Shown piece after piece: positions 25,727 to 33,428 of a stretch of 64,000 bases of DNA; the stretch's first letter is position 1, and the number at the start of each line of letters is the position of its first letter. The position numbers were made by a program, and so were the translations under genes. A model generated the notes under the pieces. The model did no database searches. It was not told the origin of the DNA and worked only from the letters and a program-made list of their open reading frames with translations. The DNA lies in contig NZ_LGDW01000130.1 in the NCBI RefSeq assembly GCF_001280005.1, forward strand, positions 20,427-84,426, read 5' to 3'. This DNA is from Streptomyces sp. NRRL WC-3618 (lineage in GTDB: Bacteria > Actinomycetota > Actinomycetes > Streptomycetales > Streptomycetaceae).

Positions 25727-26647
25727 ATGAACGGCAAGAAGATCCTGGTCACCGGGGGCACCGGACAGGTCGCCGGCCCGGTGGCCAAGGCCCTCGCCAA
25801 GGACAACGAGGTCTGGGCGCTCGGCCGGTTCGGCACCCCCGGCTCCGAGGTGGCGCTCACCGAGCACGGCGTCACCACGTTCCGCTGGGACATGGACGAC
25901 ACCGGGGAGGACACCCTCAAGGGGCTGCCCGAAGACTTCACCCACGTCATCCACTCCGCCGTACGACGCGGCGAGGACGGCGACTTCAACACCGCGATCG
26001 AGGTCAACACGGTCTCCACCGCCCGGCTGATGACCCACTGCCGGGGCGCCGAGGCGTTCCTGTACGTCTCCACCGGAGCCCTGTACGCGCGCCAGACCCT
26101 GGACCACGCCTACACCGAGGACGACCCGGTCGACGGAGTCGCCGACTGGATGCCTGTCTACCCCGTCGCCAAGATCGCCACCGAGGGCGTGGTCCGCGCG
26201 TACGCCCGCACTCTGGGCCTGCCGACCGTCATCGCCCGGCTCAACATCGCCTACGGCCCCGGCGGCTACGGCGGCGTGCCGATGCTCTACTTCAAGCGGA
26301 TGCTGGCCGGCGAGCCCATCCCGGTGCCCGTAGAGGGCCAGAACTGGTGCTCCCTGCTGTACACCGACGACCTGATCGGCCAGGTGCCCCGGCTGTGGGA
26401 GGCGGCGTCGGTGCCGGCCGTCCTCACCAACTGGGGCGGTGACGAGGCTGTCGGCATGACCGACTGCGTCCGCTACCTGGAGGAGCTGACCGGGGTCGAG
26501 GCGAAGCTGGTGCCGAGCGAGGTCACCCGGGAGACGTACCAGTTCGACCCGACACTGCGCAGGCGCCTGACGGGTCCCTGCGAGACCGGCTGGCGCGAGG
26601 GCATCCGCCGCACCGTCGAGTCCATGTATCCCGAGTACGCGAAGTGA
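25727..26647 (+). CDS. NAD-dependent epimerase/dehydratase-type reductase (TerB-like)
   Basis: The 306-residue protein is an extended SDR. It has [14 protein letters not shown] at the N-terminus, VSTGALYA carrying the catalytic Ser/Thr, and YPVAK with Y145 and K149, followed by [13 protein letters not shown]. It starts 30 bases after the A-T-TE gene, behind GGAG. In the echoside and terfestatin pathways I recall a reductase of this class (TerB/EchB) acting with an NTF2-fold partner to reduce and dehydrate the polyporic acid ring. The same gene order here supports that role. The exact substrate remains an inference. Confidence 0.8.
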   Translation: MNGKKILVTGGTGQVAGPVAKALAKDNEVWALGRFGTPGSEVALTEHGVTTFRWDMDDTGEDTLKGLPEDFTHVIHSAVRRGEDGDFNTAIEVNTVSTARLMTHCRGAEAFLYVSTGALYARQTLDHAYTEDDPVDGVADWMPVYPVAKIATEGVVRAYARTLGLPTVIARLNIAYGPGGYGGVPMLYFKRMLAGEPIPVPVEGQNWCSLLYTDDLIGQVPRLWEAASVPAVLTNWGGDEAVGMTDCVRYLEELTGVEAKLVPSEVTRETYQFDPTLRRRLTGPCETGWREGIRRTVESMYPEYAK

Positions 26648-26664
26648 CGAGGAGAAACAGCCCG

Positions 26665-27069
26665 GTGAACACGAAGCAGAGCAACATCCATCTCATCCAC
26701 GCGGCGTACCAGGCGTTCCACTCCCGGGACGTGGGCGCGCTGCTGGCCGTCCTCTCCGAGGACGTGGAGTGGATCCACCCCGAGGGGATGCACGAGTACG
26801 GCCTCGGCGGCACCAAGGTGGGTCACGCCGGTGTCAAGGAGTTCCTGGCCCATGTGCCCACCGTGCTGGGCGGGATGCGCCTGCACCCGTTGGAGTTCGT
26901 GCACTCCGGCGACCGGGTCGTGGTCTTCGGCGTACGGGACGTCACCTCGCGCTCCGGGCACACCGAGTCCCTGGACTTCGTGCACTCCTGGACCCTCCGG
27001 GACGGCCGGGCTGTCCGTATGGAGGACATCTTCGACACGGTTGTCTTCCATCGCCTGATAGAGAGCTGA
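26665..27069 (+). CDS. NTF2-fold dehydratase candidate (TerC-like)
   Basis: The product has about 134 residues and a SnoaL/NTF2 fold: IHLIHAAYQAFHSRDVGALLAVLSEDVEWIHPEG at the start, then strands with FVHSGDRVVVFGVRDV and FVHSWTLRDGRAVRMEDIFDT. The WIHPEGMHEYGLGGTKVGHAGVKEF loop is typical of the ketosteroid-isomerase-like group. It follows the TerB-like reductase by 17 bases, the order known for terphenyl clusters, where the TerC type dehydrates the reduced ring. The GTG at 26665 with GAGGAG upstream is preferred over the overlapping GTG at 26644. Confidence 0.78.
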   Translation: MNTKQSNIHLIHAAYQAFHSRDVGALLAVLSEDVEWIHPEGMHEYGLGGTKVGHAGVKEFLAHVPTVLGGMRLHPLEFVHSGDRVVVFGVRDVTSRSGHTESLDFVHSWTLRDGRAVRMEDIFDTVVFHRLIES

Positions 27070-27078
27070 CGACCGATC

Positions 27079-27924
27079 ATGACGTACGCCTATCTGGGCC
27101 CGGAGGGCACGTTCACCCAGGCGGCGCTTCGCCAGGTCATGCCCGTCGGGCGCGGCCGTCCCTACCCCACGGTCCCCGCGGCGCTGGACGCGGTGCGCCG
27201 TGGGGACTGCGCGGCGGCCATGGTGCCGCTGGAGAACTCCGTGAAGGGCGTGGTGCCCAGCACCATGGACCAGCTGGTCTCGGCGGAGTTGCACATCACG
27301 GCGGAGGTGGAGGTGCCGGTGACCTTCGCGCTGATGGCCCGGGACGGCATCGAACTCACCGCTGTCACCGAGGTGTTGAGTCATCCGCACGCACTCGCCC
27401 AGTGCGCGGTCTGGCTCGCGGAGCACCTGCCCGGGGTGCGTGTACGGCCCGTGGAGTCCACGGCGGCGGCGGCGCGCGAGGTGGCCGAGACGGCGTCGGC
27501 TGCGGGGGCCGCCGCAGTCGCGGCCCCGTTGGCGGCGGACCTGTACGGCCTCTCGACCCTCGCCACCGGCATCGGCCAGCGGGCCGGGGCGGTCACCCGG
27601 TTCGTCTCGGTCGCCCCGGCGTGGTTCCCGCAGGCGCGAACCTGGCTGGACCGTACCTCCCTGATGGTGAACCCCGGCGACGGCCCCGGCCGGCTGATCG
27701 GCATCCTCACCGAGTTCTCCTCCCGGAACATCGAGGTCAGCCGGCTCCACTCCTGGCCCACCGGCGATCGCCTCGGCAGCTACCGCTACTTCATCGACGT
27801 CGACGGCCACATCGAGAACCCGCCCGTCCGCGACGCGATGTCCGCGATCGCCGGGCTCGGTGCGGGGGCCCGCTTCCTGGGCAGCTATCCGCGCTGGGGG
27901 CAGCGGGAGAAGGAGGCGGCCTGA
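27079..27924 (+). CDS. pheA: Prephenate dehydratase, cluster-dedicated, altered ACT motif
   Basis: Prephenate dehydratase converts prephenate to phenylpyruvate, the predicted monomer of the A-T-TE enzyme. The 281-residue protein has the catalytic part (YLGPEGTFTQAAL, VPLENSVKGVVPSTMDQL, and the essential TRF at 173-175) and a C-terminal ACT domain. The ESRP motif that binds phenylalanine for feedback inhibition reads HSWP here (224-227). That change fits an enzyme freed from feedback control to feed a secondary pathway. The gene starts nine bases after the TerC-like gene and clearly belongs to that operon. Confidence 0.9.
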   Translation: MTYAYLGPEGTFTQAALRQVMPVGRGRPYPTVPAALDAVRRGDCAAAMVPLENSVKGVVPSTMDQLVSAELHITAEVEVPVTFALMARDGIELTAVTEVLSHPHALAQCAVWLAEHLPGVRVRPVESTAAAAREVAETASAAGAAAVAAPLAADLYGLSTLATGIGQRAGAVTRFVSVAPAWFPQARTWLDRTSLMVNPGDGPGRLIGILTEFSSRNIEVSRLHSWPTGDRLGSYRYFIDVDGHIENPPVRDAMSAIAGLGAGARFLGSYPRWGQREKEAA

Positions 27925-28012
27925 CCACGGGACCGCCCGCCACCCACACACCCGCACACCTCCTCTCCGTCCCCCACACGACCACCCCACCACCACCCCG
28001 GAGCGTGAACCC

Positions 28013-28693
28013 GTGCCCACCCTTTTGCACCTCGACACCAGCCCGCGGATCGAGTCGACCACGCGGCGGGTCACCGCCGAGTTCGCCGCGTCCTGGCGGG
28101 CGGCCAACCCGGAGGGGACCTACGTCCACCGGGACCTGGCCGCGCAGCCCGTGGCGCATGTCGACGCCGAGCAGATCGCGGTGATGCACCGACTGGAGAG
28201 CGATGAGGTGCGCGACCTCGACGCGGCCCGCGACGCGGCCGTCACCCCCGAGGAGAAGGCGAGCTGGGCCATCACCTGGGGTCTCGTCGAGGAGGTGCGG
28301 GCCGCCGACACGCTCGTCCTCGGGCTGCCCATGCACAACTTCTCGCTGCCCGCCACCTTCAAGGCATGGTTCGACCGGGTCGTGATCCCGCCGCTGGTGG
28401 TCGACCCCACGACGGGCACCGGTCCCCTCTCCGGCAAGCAGGTCGTGGTGATCACGGCCCGCGGCGGCGCCTACGGACCGGGTACGCCCCGGGCCGCGTA
28501 CGACTTCCAGGAGCCCTACCTCAAGGCCGCGTTCAGCATGGTCGCCCTTGCCGACGACCTCACCTTCCTGCACGCCGAGATGACGAAGTCCGGCCATGTG
28601 CCCCGGCTCGCCGGGTTCCAGGACATGGCCGCCACCTCCCTGAAGCAGGCCCTCGAAGGAGCGCGGGTTCAGGCCCAGCGCGTCCCGGTCTGA
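28013..28693 (+). CDS. FMN-dependent NADH:quinone reductase / azoreductase family
   Basis: The product has about 226 residues and a flavodoxin-like fold. LLHLDTSPRIESTTRRVT forms the phosphate-binding loop, and GLPMHNFSLPATFKAWFDRV and VVVITARGGAYGPG bind FMN. AzoR-type enzymes reduce quinones and azo dyes by two electrons with NAD(P)H. In a terphenylquinone locus the natural role would be to reduce the quinone core to the hydroquinone for later modification, or to protect the producer. It follows pheA by 88 bases and ends at a strong bidirectional terminator, so it is probably the last gene of the synthetase operon. The GTG at 28013 follows GGAG. Confidence 0.85.
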   Translation: MPTLLHLDTSPRIESTTRRVTAEFAASWRAANPEGTYVHRDLAAQPVAHVDAEQIAVMHRLESDEVRDLDAARDAAVTPEEKASWAITWGLVEEVRAADTLVLGLPMHNFSLPATFKAWFDRVVIPPLVVDPTTGTGPLSGKQVVVITARGGAYGPGTPRAAYDFQEPYLKAAFSMVALADDLTFLHAEMTKSGHVPRLAGFQDMAATSLKQALEGARVQAQRVPV

Positions 28694-28697
28694 TGGT

Positions 28698-28729
28698 CCG
28701 GTCCGGGGTGCTCGTTGGCCCCGGACCGG
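28698..28729. terminator. Bidirectional terminator
   Basis: An 11-base-pair perfect stem (CCGGTCCGGGG, 28698-28708; CCCCGGACCGG, 28719-28729) with a ten-base loop lies between the 3' ends of the azoreductase and HxlR genes, which converge. Confidence 0.75.
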
Positions 28730-28762
28730 TGACCTGCCTGCGGTACGGCGAGTGTCCGACGG

Positions 28763-29128
28763 CTAGCGGGCGTCGTAGCTTCGGCGGGACATGCCGATGT
28801 ACTCCCGGTGACGCTCGGACCACTGGATGAGTGAACTCACCTCCTTGGACAGTGTGTGCCCGACCGGTGTCAGTTCGTAGTCGACCCGGGGCGGCGTGGT
28901 CGGGGTGACGGTCCGGATGACCAGGCCGTCACGCTCCAGACTGCGCAGCGTCAGGGTGAGCATCCGCTGCGAGATGCCGTCGATGGAGCGCCGCAGATCC
29001 GAGTAGCGCCGTGGGCCGTCGCCGAGCAGCGCCATGATCAGAACACTCCATTTGTCACCCACCCGGTCCAACACGTCCCGCAGCCGACAGGTGGTCAATG
29101 CCTCGCTGACCTGGTCGGGAACATCCAT
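28763..29128 (-). CDS. HxlR-family transcriptional regulator
   Basis: The 121-residue winged-helix protein has the HxlR layout: a conserved N-terminal cysteine ([24 protein letters not shown]), the helix-turn-helix region ([34 protein letters not shown]), and the wing ([15 protein letters not shown]). HxlR proteins often sense electrophiles or quinones through that cysteine. It is divergent from the gene at 29285 and probably controls the redox genes there. ATG 29128 is the best fit to the domain, although its ribosome binding site is weak. Confidence 0.85.
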   Translation of the reverse strand: MDVPDQVSEALTTCRLRDVLDRVGDKWSVLIMALLGDGPRRYSDLRRSIDGISQRMLTLTLRSLERDGLVIRTVTPTTPPRVDYELTPVGHTLSKEVSSLIQWSERHREYIGMSRRSYDAR

Positions 29129-29284
29129 GTGCGTAGCGCTCTTTGAGGTGCCGTCTTCTGCCACACCAGCAGCATCGCCCAGAATTCCGGTGAGAACAAG
29201 AAGTGACCAGCGCACTGTCTGTGCGTGCCTCCGGCATGCCGTGCAGCGCTGCCGTACACCCGGTACCAGGATCCGAGGAGCATC

Positions 29285-29761
29285 ATGGCCGTCGACTCGA
29301 GTGCGCTGAGCGCGCTGCCTCCCCGCAAGGGGCCTCGGCCCGCCACAACCGGCCGGGAGATCCCGCACGACCAGATCGAGGACTTCTCCCCGCCGGAGAT
29401 CCGGGCCGCGCTGATCGCCCGCGCGGAGGCCCTGCCGGGCGTGTTCATGACCCAGAGCCAGGTCTCGGAGCCGTCCTCCCTGGCGCTGCGCCTGAACAAG
29501 AAGAACCGGGCCTTCGAGGCGTTCCTGCACCCGTCGGTGGACGAGTTCGGGCACATCCACCGCACCGGCTTCATGCACCTCACGGTGCCGATGGAGTCGC
29601 TCGGAGCGCTGACCGAGCTGGGCTGGATCGAACCGCACCCGATCACCCGGCGGCCGGAGTTCCCCAGCAGCATCGTCATGCTCTACGCCCCGCGCGACGC
29701 CGACGAGCTGGAGGTCGTCGCGACGGTGATGCAGGCGTCGTACGAGCAGGCCATGCGCTAA
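29285..29761 (+). CDS. Luciferase-domain (DUF5519) protein
   Basis: This 158-residue protein has the small luciferase/DUF5519 domain. An N-terminal helix with ALPGV leads to a fold containing [43 protein letters not shown]. Despite the name these proteins are not flavin luciferases, and their activity is unknown to me. It is the first gene to the right of the HxlR gene and divergent from it, so it is the most likely HxlR target. GAGGAG precedes ATG 29285. The 3' end carries a short direct duplication of AGGCCATGCGCT across the stop codon. Confidence 0.75.
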   Translation: MAVDSSALSALPPRKGPRPATTGREIPHDQIEDFSPPEIRAALIARAEALPGVFMTQSQVSEPSSLALRLNKKNRAFEAFLHPSVDEFGHIHRTGFMHLTVPMESLGALTELGWIEPHPITRRPEFPSSIVMLYAPRDADELEVVATVMQASYEQAMR

Positions 29762-29850
29762 GGCCATGCGCTGGGGCCTTTTGTGGTCCGCCCGGCAACA
29801 GATCATCCATACAACGATTCTGACGATTCATCAGGAAGCGAGAACATTCC

Positions 29851-30780
29851 ATGCGCGCAGTAACCATCGACGACTTCGGTACCACCCCCGCCGTCACCGA
29901 GCTGGCCAAGCCGGAGCCGGGGCCGGGTGAGATCCTGGTCAAGGTGCACGCCTCGTCGCTGAACGGCTTCGACGGCGCGGTGATCTACGGCGTGTTCAAG
30001 GACATGCTGGAGCACAAGTTCCCGGTCACGCTCGGCAAGGACTTCGCGGGTACGGTCGAGGCGGTCGGCGAGGGCGTGGCGCGCGCCGCCGGCGACCGGG
30101 TGTTCGGCGTGGTGATGAAGCCGGTCGTCTCCGACGGCGCCTTCGCCGAGTACGTCGTGGTCGCCGAGGGCTACGGCATCGCGGCCGTCCCGGAGACCGT
30201 GGACCTCGAGCGGGCCGGTGCGCTGGGCCTCGCGGGCACGGCCGCCGCGGGCGCCGTAGACGCGATCGCGCCGAAGGCGGGTGACACGGTCCTCGTCGTG
30301 GGCGCGACGGGCGGAGTGGGCGCGTACGCCGTCCAGTTGGCCGTGGCGAGCGGCGCGACGGTCGTCGCCACCGCGAAGCCGGGCGCCGAGACGGAGTTCG
30401 TCAGCGGCCTCGGCGCGGCGCACGTGGTGGACCACACCGGTGACGTCGACGCGCAGGTCCGCGCGATCGCGCCGAACGGTGTGACGGCCGCCGTCCACCT
30501 GGCCGGTGACCCGGAGCAGGTCGTGAAGCTGCTGGCCGAGGGCGGCCGGCTCGCCTCCACCCTGGGCTTCGGCCCCGAGCAGGCCGGGCGCGGTGACATC
30601 ACGGTGACCTCCGTGATGGCCAACCCCGACACGGCCACGCTGGACCGACTCGCCGCCGCCGTCGCCGCCGGCGAGCTCCAGGTGCCGATCGGCCAGACGT
30701 ACCCGCTCGACTCGGTGGCCGAGGCTGTGGGCGCGTTCGGTGCGGGCACCGTCGGCAAGATCGCCATCTCCGTCGCCTGA
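29851..30780 (+). CDS. NADP-dependent quinone oxidoreductase (zeta-crystallin-like MDR)
   Basis: The 309-residue medium-chain reductase lacks the zinc ligands of alcohol dehydrogenases. It has the GroES-like half (GEILVKVHASSLNGFDGAVIYG, FPVTLGKDFAGTVEAVGEGV) and the nucleotide-binding half (VLVVGATGGVGAYAVQLAVASGATVVATA). It would reduce quinones or enones with NADPH. Its place beside the HxlR regulator and the DUF5519 gene, within the terphenyl locus, suggests detoxification or shaping of the quinone product. Confidence 0.88.
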   Translation: MRAVTIDDFGTTPAVTELAKPEPGPGEILVKVHASSLNGFDGAVIYGVFKDMLEHKFPVTLGKDFAGTVEAVGEGVARAAGDRVFGVVMKPVVSDGAFAEYVVVAEGYGIAAVPETVDLERAGALGLAGTAAAGAVDAIAPKAGDTVLVVGATGGVGAYAVQLAVASGATVVATAKPGAETEFVSGLGAAHVVDHTGDVDAQVRAIAPNGVTAAVHLAGDPEQVVKLLAEGGRLASTLGFGPEQAGRGDITVTSVMANPDTATLDRLAAAVAAGELQVPIGQTYPLDSVAEAVGAFGAGTVGKIAISVA

Positions 30781-30882
30781 CCCGACGCCGACGGCCGTGC
30801 GCGGCGGCGTCGTCGCCGCGCACGGCCGAATGGTCCCGCCCATCCTCTCGCTGCCACACTGTCGAGTCGCCCGGAGACTGCC

Positions 30883-31929
30883 ATGGATGCCAACGCACGC
30901 CCCGAAGACGCCGGTACCCACCCCGACTTCGACGGGATGTTCCAGATCGTCACCAGCTTCTGGGTGGCGCGGGCGGTGCACGCCGCCGCCGCGCTGGGCC
31001 TGCCCGACCGGCTCGCGGTCGAGCCCCGGACCGCCGCCGCACTGGCCGCCGACACCGGCACCGACCCCCGCTCCCTGGCCCGGCTGCTGCGCGCCCTGGC
31101 CGGTGTGGGCGTGGTGCGCTCGGACGCCGAGGGCCGCTACACGACCACCCCGCTCGGTGACACCCTGCGCTCGGACATCCCCGGTTCCCTCACGTCGTTC
31201 GTCGAGATGGAGCTGGGCGAGGCCCACCACGCCACCTGGGGGCTGCTGGCGGACTCCGTACGGTCGGGCGAACCGGTCTTCGAGCGGGCGGTGGGAAAGA
31301 AGATCTGGCAGTTCTTCGAGGACACCCCCGCCATGAACGCCCACCTCGGCAAGGCGATGACCGGGCTCACCGCGATGGTCGCCGACGCCGTCCTCGACGT
31401 CTACGACTTCGGCCCCCATGAGCGGATCGTGGACGTCGGCGGCGGCGAGGGCGGCTTCCTCGCCTCCATCCTCACCGCCCACCCCCAGGCGCACGGCGTC
31501 GTCCTCGATCTCCCGCACGTCGTGGCGCACGGCCACGAGCGGATCGAGGCCGCGGGCCTCGCGGACCGGTGCGAACTCGTCGGGGGGGACTTCTTCGAGA
31601 AGGTTCCCGAGGGCGGCGACCTCTACACGATGAAGTGGGTTCTGCACGACTGGGACGACGCCGGCGCCCTCGAGATCCTCAAGTCCTGCCGTCGGGCCAT
31701 GGGCGACAACGCGCGTCTGCTCGTCGTGGACACGGTCGTCCCGGACGGCGACGACTTCTCGCCGAGCAAGATCATCGACCTCAACATGATGGTGCTCAGC
31801 GGCGGTCAGGAACGCACGGCCGAAGAGTTCCGGCAGCTCCTCGCGGCGGCCGGCTTCACCCTGACCCGCATCCTGCCCACCCGCTCACCGAGCAGCGTGG
31901 TGGAGGCAGTTCCCGCGCCGCTCGCCTGA
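30883..31929 (+). CDS. SAM-dependent O-methyltransferase (plant-COMT-like family)
   Basis: The 348-residue protein has an N-terminal winged-helix dimerisation domain (MFQIVTSFWVARAVHAAAALGLPDRLA) and a C-terminal class I fold with DVGGGEGGFLASIL, VVLDLPHVV, GGDFFEKVPEGGDLYTMKWVLHDWDD (catalytic His in the VLHDW motif) and SGGQERTAEEFRQLL. This family methylates phenolic hydroxyls of small aromatics. O-methylated p-terphenyls are known in Streptomyces, so a hydroxyl of the terphenyl core is the natural target. It lies 102 bases after the quinone reductase in the same direction. Confidence 0.9.
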   Translation: MDANARPEDAGTHPDFDGMFQIVTSFWVARAVHAAAALGLPDRLAVEPRTAAALAADTGTDPRSLARLLRALAGVGVVRSDAEGRYTTTPLGDTLRSDIPGSLTSFVEMELGEAHHATWGLLADSVRSGEPVFERAVGKKIWQFFEDTPAMNAHLGKAMTGLTAMVADAVLDVYDFGPHERIVDVGGGEGGFLASILTAHPQAHGVVLDLPHVVAHGHERIEAAGLADRCELVGGDFFEKVPEGGDLYTMKWVLHDWDDAGALEILKSCRRAMGDNARLLVVDTVVPDGDDFSPSKIIDLNMMVLSGGQERTAEEFRQLLAAAGFTLTRILPTRSPSSVVEAVPAPLA

Positions 31930-31999
31930 CGCCCACTCAACTCCCCTACCGCGTCCTGTTTTTCACATCGCTTCCGTTCACATCACTCCAGGAGTTTCC

Positions 32000-32350
32000 G
32001 TGTTCATCGCGTACGTCGTCGCCGCGAGCCTGCTCGCCCTTGTGCTCATCGCCTCCGGCAGAGCCAAACTCGTCCGGGACGAGAAGGTCACCGAGGGGAT
32101 GCACAAGATCGGCGTGCCCGACAGCTGGTTCCCGCGGCTGTCGGCCCTGGAGATCAGTGGCGCGCTCGGCCTGATCGTCGGCATCTTCTACCGGCCGCTG
32201 GGCATCGCCGCCAGCGTCGGGATCATCCTCTACTTCATCGGCGCGATCATCACCCACCTCCGCGCCAAGGACACGAAGGGCCTGCCGATGCCGGCCGTCC
32301 TGATGGCGGTCGCGGCGGCTCCGCTGCTGTTCGGCATCGCGACCGTCTGA
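32000..32350 (+). CDS. DoxX-family membrane protein
   Basis: The 116-residue protein has four hydrophobic segments and the DoxX pattern: VFIAYVVAASLLALVLIASGRAKLV at the N-terminus, then SWFPRLSALEISGALGLIVG and AASVGIILYFIGAIITHLRAKD. DoxX-like proteins are associated with membrane redox processes and thiol stress, sometimes with a DsbA-like partner, which is the next gene here. GTG 32000 has CAGGAG upstream. Confidence 0.8.
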   Translation: MFIAYVVAASLLALVLIASGRAKLVRDEKVTEGMHKIGVPDSWFPRLSALEISGALGLIVGIFYRPLGIAASVGIILYFIGAIITHLRAKDTKGLPMPAVLMAVAAAPLLFGIATV

Positions 32351-32372
32351 CAATCTGACAGGGGAGAGAGCA

Positions 32373-33023
32373 ATGTCCGACACGGTGAAGTCTCCGACTC
32401 CGGTCGACTTCTGGTTCGACCCGCTGTGCGCGTGGACCTGGGGGACCTCTCGCTGGCTGCTGGAGGCGGCGCGCTCTCGCGACCTCGACATCCGCTGGCA
32501 TGTCATGAGCCTGGCCATCCTCAACGAGGGCCGGCTCGACCAGATCCCGGAGCAGTTCCACGACCTGGTGGGTCCCAAGGGGCTGCGCCCGGTACGGGTG
32601 ATCGTCGCGGCCCAGCAGCAGCACGACGCCGACGCGGTCGCCCGGCTCTACACGGAACTGGGCACCCGCTTCCACAAGGAGGGCGAGACCCCCAGCCCCA
32701 CCCTCGAAGCCATCGAGGAAGCGCTGACGGCGGCGGGTCTCCCGGCGGATCTGATCCAGTACGCCGACACGGAGACGTACGACGCCGAGGTCCGCGCCTC
32801 CCACGAGCGGTCCCAGGCCGCGGTGGGCGAGGAGTCGGGCAGCCCGGTGATCGCGGTGCCCGACGGCGCGGGAGAGCGGCGCGCCTTCTTCGGCCCCGTC
32901 CTCACGCCCGTCCCCAGGGGCGAGGAGGCCGTCCGCCTCTGGGACGCGCTCCTTCTCGCGGCCTCGGTGCCCGCTTTCGCGGAGCTGAAGCGGGCGCGGT
33001 CGGGGGGCCCGGTCTTCGACTGA
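32373..33023 (+). CDS. DsbA-like protein of the mycothiol-dependent nitroreductase (Rv2466c) group
   Basis: The 216-residue thioredoxin-fold protein follows the Rv2466c pattern closely: VDFWFDPLCAWTWGTSRWLLE, HVMSLAILNEGR, GSPVIAV, and FFGPVLTPVPRGEEAVRLWDA. Rv2466c uses CPWC, but here the motif is C19-A-W-T22, so only the first cysteine remains. That still permits a mycothiol-linked monothiol mechanism but not an internal disulphide. It starts 22 bases after DoxX. A role in reducing or conjugating quinone-like compounds with mycothiol would suit the locus, but this is inference. Confidence 0.85.
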   Translation: MSDTVKSPTPVDFWFDPLCAWTWGTSRWLLEAARSRDLDIRWHVMSLAILNEGRLDQIPEQFHDLVGPKGLRPVRVIVAAQQQHDADAVARLYTELGTRFHKEGETPSPTLEAIEEALTAAGLPADLIQYADTETYDAEVRASHERSQAAVGEESGSPVIAVPDGAGERRAFFGPVLTPVPRGEEAVRLWDALLLAASVPAFAELKRARSGGPVFD

Positions 33024-33428
33024 GCGATGGATGACAGGCCCGGGCCCGGGTCTTCATGCCCGGGCCCGGGCCTTCGTGCGCGGTCCTGGGCTTGGGCGCG
33101 GCTCCGGCCTTCGTACGCGGTCCCGGCCGCAGGCCAGGGTCCCGGCCGCAGGCCAGGGTCCCGGCCGCAGGCCAGGGTCCCGGCCGCAGGCCAGGGTCCC
33201 GGACTTCTTCCACTTGCCCAGGCCTTCGGTCACGTGAGCCGGCCTTCGTCCGCAGATGCGGACGGAGGCCGGCTCTCGTATGCGGGGCCGGAGCCGGGCC
33301 GCCGGACGACGGCGTCCCGTCGCTTCGGTCGGTCACACATCCGGTGTCCCACCCATGTCACGGTTTTCCGCTCGGCTGCGTCGGTCCTGTTGAAGCACTT
33401 CACACGACGACGAACGAGAGGCGACAGG
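33024..33428. other. Repeat-containing intergenic region before the MFS gene
   Basis: These 405 bases hold no gene. The first 175 bases are built from CCCGGGCCCGGG-rich repeats, including an imperfect doublet of CCCGGGCCCGGG plus TCTTCATG or CCTTCGTG, and the 19-base tandem array at 33122-33197. The distal part upstream of the ATG at 33429 is less repetitive and should contain the MFS promoter. Confidence 0.5.
33122..33197. repeat. Four perfect tandem copies of a 19-base unit
   Basis: CCCGGCCGCAGGCCAGGGT is repeated head to tail four times without a mismatch at 33122, 33141, 33160 and 33179. Perfect identity implies recent slippage or selection. There are no unique spacers, so this is not a CRISPR array. 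Confidence 0.9.

Noticed and set aside
24014..26107. A 697-codon open frame on the minus strand opposite the synthetase genes.
   Set aside because: It is a mirror of the high-GC codon pattern of the real genes on the other strand; its translation is low-complexity and shows no domain.
33122..33197. A CRISPR array.
   Set aside because: The 19-base units are directly contiguous with no unique spacers, and there are no cas genes.
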